Assembly: GCF_001406815.1 (NCBI RefSeq)
Contig: NZ_CVRR01000019.1
Span: 186,001 to 250,000, forward strand
Direction of reading: 5' to 3'
DNA length: 64,000 nucleotides
From: Roseburia faecis
Lineage (GTDB): Bacteria; Bacillota; Clostridia; Lachnospirales; Lachnospiraceae
Shown: piece by piece, positions 62,446 to 64,000 of the stretch
Numbering within the stretch: position 1 is the first letter of the stretch
Layout: each line of letters starts with the position of its first letter
Made by a program: the position numbers and the translations under genes
The notes under the pieces: generated by a model
Databases searched by the model: none
What the model saw: the letters and a program-made list of their open reading frames with translations, nothing else
What the model was told of the DNA's origin: nothing

Positions 62446-63219
62446 CTATCTACGATTGATGGAACGAACTACGAAATCACTGGTAGAAGTTCCGGTACTT
62501 GCAGCGATTGCAGCTGCAATAACTGCGATAAGTTCAGTATCATCTGTCTGTGCTGCAACAGGGGCAGGTGCCGGTGCTGCGGCTGGTGTCTCTTCCTGCT
62601 GTGGAGCCTGTCCGGCTGCTTTGGCAGCTTTCTTTTTCTCCAGATAAGGGAAGATCTTAAAGCAGGAAATAAGAAGACTGATCAGAATCAATACAGCAAA
62701 TACAACTGCCATAGAAATTACAGTATTCAGTCCTGCCTTTTCCATTTTCTCACCGAGTGTATAAATCGGATCTACCGAAATGCCGGTAACATCCATGGAA
62801 TAGTAATCATATACTACTTCGAAATTCACATCTTTCTTCGCGAACTTGATGGTCATATCTGTGGTAAGTGTCTTACCGGATTTGGTAACCTTAAAAGTAT
62901 CGTCTTCGATCTTTTTCATTTTACCAAACTCATCCAAAGTATCCTGCCACTTTGCAGCTGCCTCAATCTGTGCCTCTGTGACACCGTAGCTTGAAGTAAG
63001 CTGATCCTTTACATCGTCCGGAAGAGTATCTGCTGTCAGTTTGTTTTCTTTGAACAACTGAGCCAGACTCTGTACCATGCCCGCATTGGTATCCATTTCA
63101 GACTGAAGATCTGAATAGGACTTTCCATTGTAATCCACGGTAGTCGGGTCTGTTCCACATGCACCAAGCATCAGAACCATCAGGATCATGCAAAGTGCAA
63201 AAGCAATTCTCTTTTTCAT
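62446..63219 (-). CDS. OadG family lipoprotein with extracytoplasmic domain
   Basis: A 257-residue protein: lipoprotein signal MKKRIAFALCMILMVLMLGAC (split here as ...LMLGAC, lipid Cys at 21), an extracytoplasmic domain (about 22-160) similar to DUF3887-type folds, a membrane helix (about 165-188), then the OadG-like cytoplasmic part: an Ala/Pro-rich linker and a C-terminal TELIAVIAAAIAAS...VVRSINRR. Typical OadG is only about 80-90 residues, so this is an elaborated form. Function is likely assembly of the pump complex. Confidence 0.85.
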   Translation of the reverse strand: MKKRIAFALCMILMVLMLGACGTDPTTVDYNGKSYSDLQSEMDTNAGMVQSLAQLFKENKLTADTLPDDVKDQLTSSYGVTEAQIEAAAKWQDTLDEFGKMKKIEDDTFKVTKSGKTLTTDMTIKFAKKDVNFEVVYDYYSMDVTGISVDPIYTLGEKMEKAGLNTVISMAVVFAVLILISLLISCFKIFPYLEKKKAAKAAGQAPQQEETPAAAPAPAPVAAQTDDTELIAVIAAAIAASTGTSTSDFVVRSINRR

Positions 63220-63233
63220 AAAACTTCACCTTT

Positions 63234-64000
63234 CTACTTGGTACCGTGTTTCTTTTCTGGCTCGCTTACATACTTTGTATAAAGCATTTCAAAAGCAGCT
63301 ACAAGGTATTTTCTGGTATCTGCCGGATCAATCAGACGATCCACATATCCTCTTGCAGCAGCAGATGCGGCAGAATCCTGAAGTTTTTCATAATCAGCAG
63401 CTTTCTGCTTGATCTCATCTGCACCAGCTTCCGGATACATAATCTTTGCAGCCAGAGTAGAATCCATCGCACCGATCTTTGCTCCGCTCCATGCGTATAC
63501 AAGATCTGCTCCGACAGACTTGGAATTCATAAATACATAAGCACTTCCGTAAGCCTCTCCTGTGATCAGGTTTACCTTTGCACAGGTTGCATTGGAAAAT
63601 GCGTAAGTCATTCTCGCAAGTGCCTTTGCAAGTTTCTTCTCAGAGCACATGCAGTTTTTCAATCCATTCACATTTGTAATGGTAAGTACCGGGATTGAGA
63701 ATGCATCACAGAACTGAACAAATTCAGCTGCCTTGTTGCATCCCTGCGCGGTCAGGGACTTGTCAAAGCTCTCTGCTTTCTTGCCTTCTGCATCATATAC
63801 TTCGCTGCAGTTTGCCACAGCACCGACTGTCATTCCGTTTAACTTGATCAGTCCGGTTACCATATTCCTGGCATAATCTGCCTTTGTCTCGAAGAATACG
63901 TTATTATCTGAAATCTGGGATAACAGATATCTCGGATCTCCCTTCATATTCTCCATACTCTCGCAGGCACGATTTAAATCATCTTCACAGTCATCTGTAT
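63234..64000 (-). CDS. Acyl-CoA carboxyltransferase subunit (MmdA/12S type), cut by the window edge
   Basis: The C-terminal half (about 255 codons) of a carboxyl transferase of the methylmalonyl-CoA/glutaconyl-CoA decarboxylase alpha family; the frame stays open to the window end with no stop, so the 5' part lies outside. Visible features are GMTVGAVANCSEVYDAEGKK, AEFVQFCDAFSIPVLTITNV and GEAYGSAYVFMNSKSVGADLVYAW (shown in part). The usual length is about 450-520 residues. It is the first visible gene of the sodium-pump operon, 14 bases before OadG. Confidence 0.88.
   Translation of the reverse strand, partial: TDDCEDDLNRACESMENMKGDPRYLLSQISDNNVFFETKADYARNMVTGLIKLNGMTVGAVANCSEVYDAEGKKAESFDKSLTAQGCNKAAEFVQFCDAFSIPVLTITNVNGLKNCMCSEKKLAKALARMTYAFSNATCAKVNLITGEAYGSAYVFMNSKSVGADLVYAWSGAKIGAMDSTLAAKIMYPEAGADEIKQKAADYEKLQDSAASAAARGYVDRLIDPADTRKYLVAAFEMLYTKYVSEPEKKHGTK

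Overview
The window reads as a chromosomal core region of a low-to-mid GC, spore-forming, anaerobic Firmicute, most likely a member of the Lachnospiraceae. Evidence: an alpha/beta-type small acid-soluble spore protein, a GerW/YtfJ protein and a YlbJ-like sporulation membrane protein; the prp gene between the L21 and L27 genes; a short HisG paired with HisZ; an Rnf complex; and a sodium-pump decarboxylase cluster. Most genes lie on the minus strand in tightly packed operons. I see no tRNA, rRNA, CRISPR array, insertion sequence or phage remnant, and no gene-free stretch longer than about 220 bases.

Layout from low to high coordinates (minus-strand operons are transcribed from high to low). 1-2.7 kb: rplU-prp-rpmA, a hairpin, then obgE-yhbY, all behind a strong promoter and a leader. 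2.7-11.7 kb: a histidine operon (hisZ-hisG-hisD-hisB-HisIE fusion) that runs without an obvious terminator into two radical-SAM-related genes and an RNase E/G gene. 11.7-17.3 kb: pepD, two pseudouridine synthases, a YgiQ radical SAM protein and recU. 17.3-24.1 kb: a plus-strand YlbJ-like gene, then minus-strand yicC-gmk-rpoZ, rimO-pgsA-cinA C-domain-rsmD-coaD and a coiled-coil protein. 24.3-26.3 kb (plus): the ribosome-quality-control protein RqcH and a spore protein. 26.4-30.6 kb: asp23-fakA-recG. 30.7 kb (plus): rpmB. 31-38.4 kb: a U32 peptidase, an FtsW/RodA-type polymerase with a class B PBP, a Nudix hydrolase, and a GerW group that includes an unknown protein and a 45-residue membrane protein. 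38.4-46 kb: zapA, ruvAB, a Gx-transporter/NusG-II pair, miaB and a proline operon interrupted by two other genes. 46-52.3 kb: plus-strand apbE facing the minus-strand rnfCDGEAB operon. 52.4-59.3 kb: a YprB-type nuclease (plus), an orphan CheR, then rpiR-HI0933-cmk-ispH-S1. 59.4-64 kb: a sodium-translocating decarboxylase operon whose first gene is cut by the window edge.

The genes work together around translation and ribosome maturation (L21, L27, L28, Prp, Obg, YhbY, RsmD, RimO, S1, pseudouridine synthases, RqcH), DNA repair (RecU, RuvAB, RecG), amino acid synthesis (His, Pro) and membrane energetics (Rnf plus ApbE, and the sodium-pump decarboxylase). Items most worth a second look are the HisIE protein carrying an apparently dead HisF-like barrel, the uncharacterised B12-radical-SAM/DUF2344 pair joined to an RNase E/G that lacks its zinc link, the cysteine-rich tail on RnfE, the decarboxylase operon with two different carboxyltransferases, and an unannotated small membrane protein beside ytfJ. 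I did not find a clearly new defence or mobile system; this is mostly conserved housekeeping sequence with local peculiarities.
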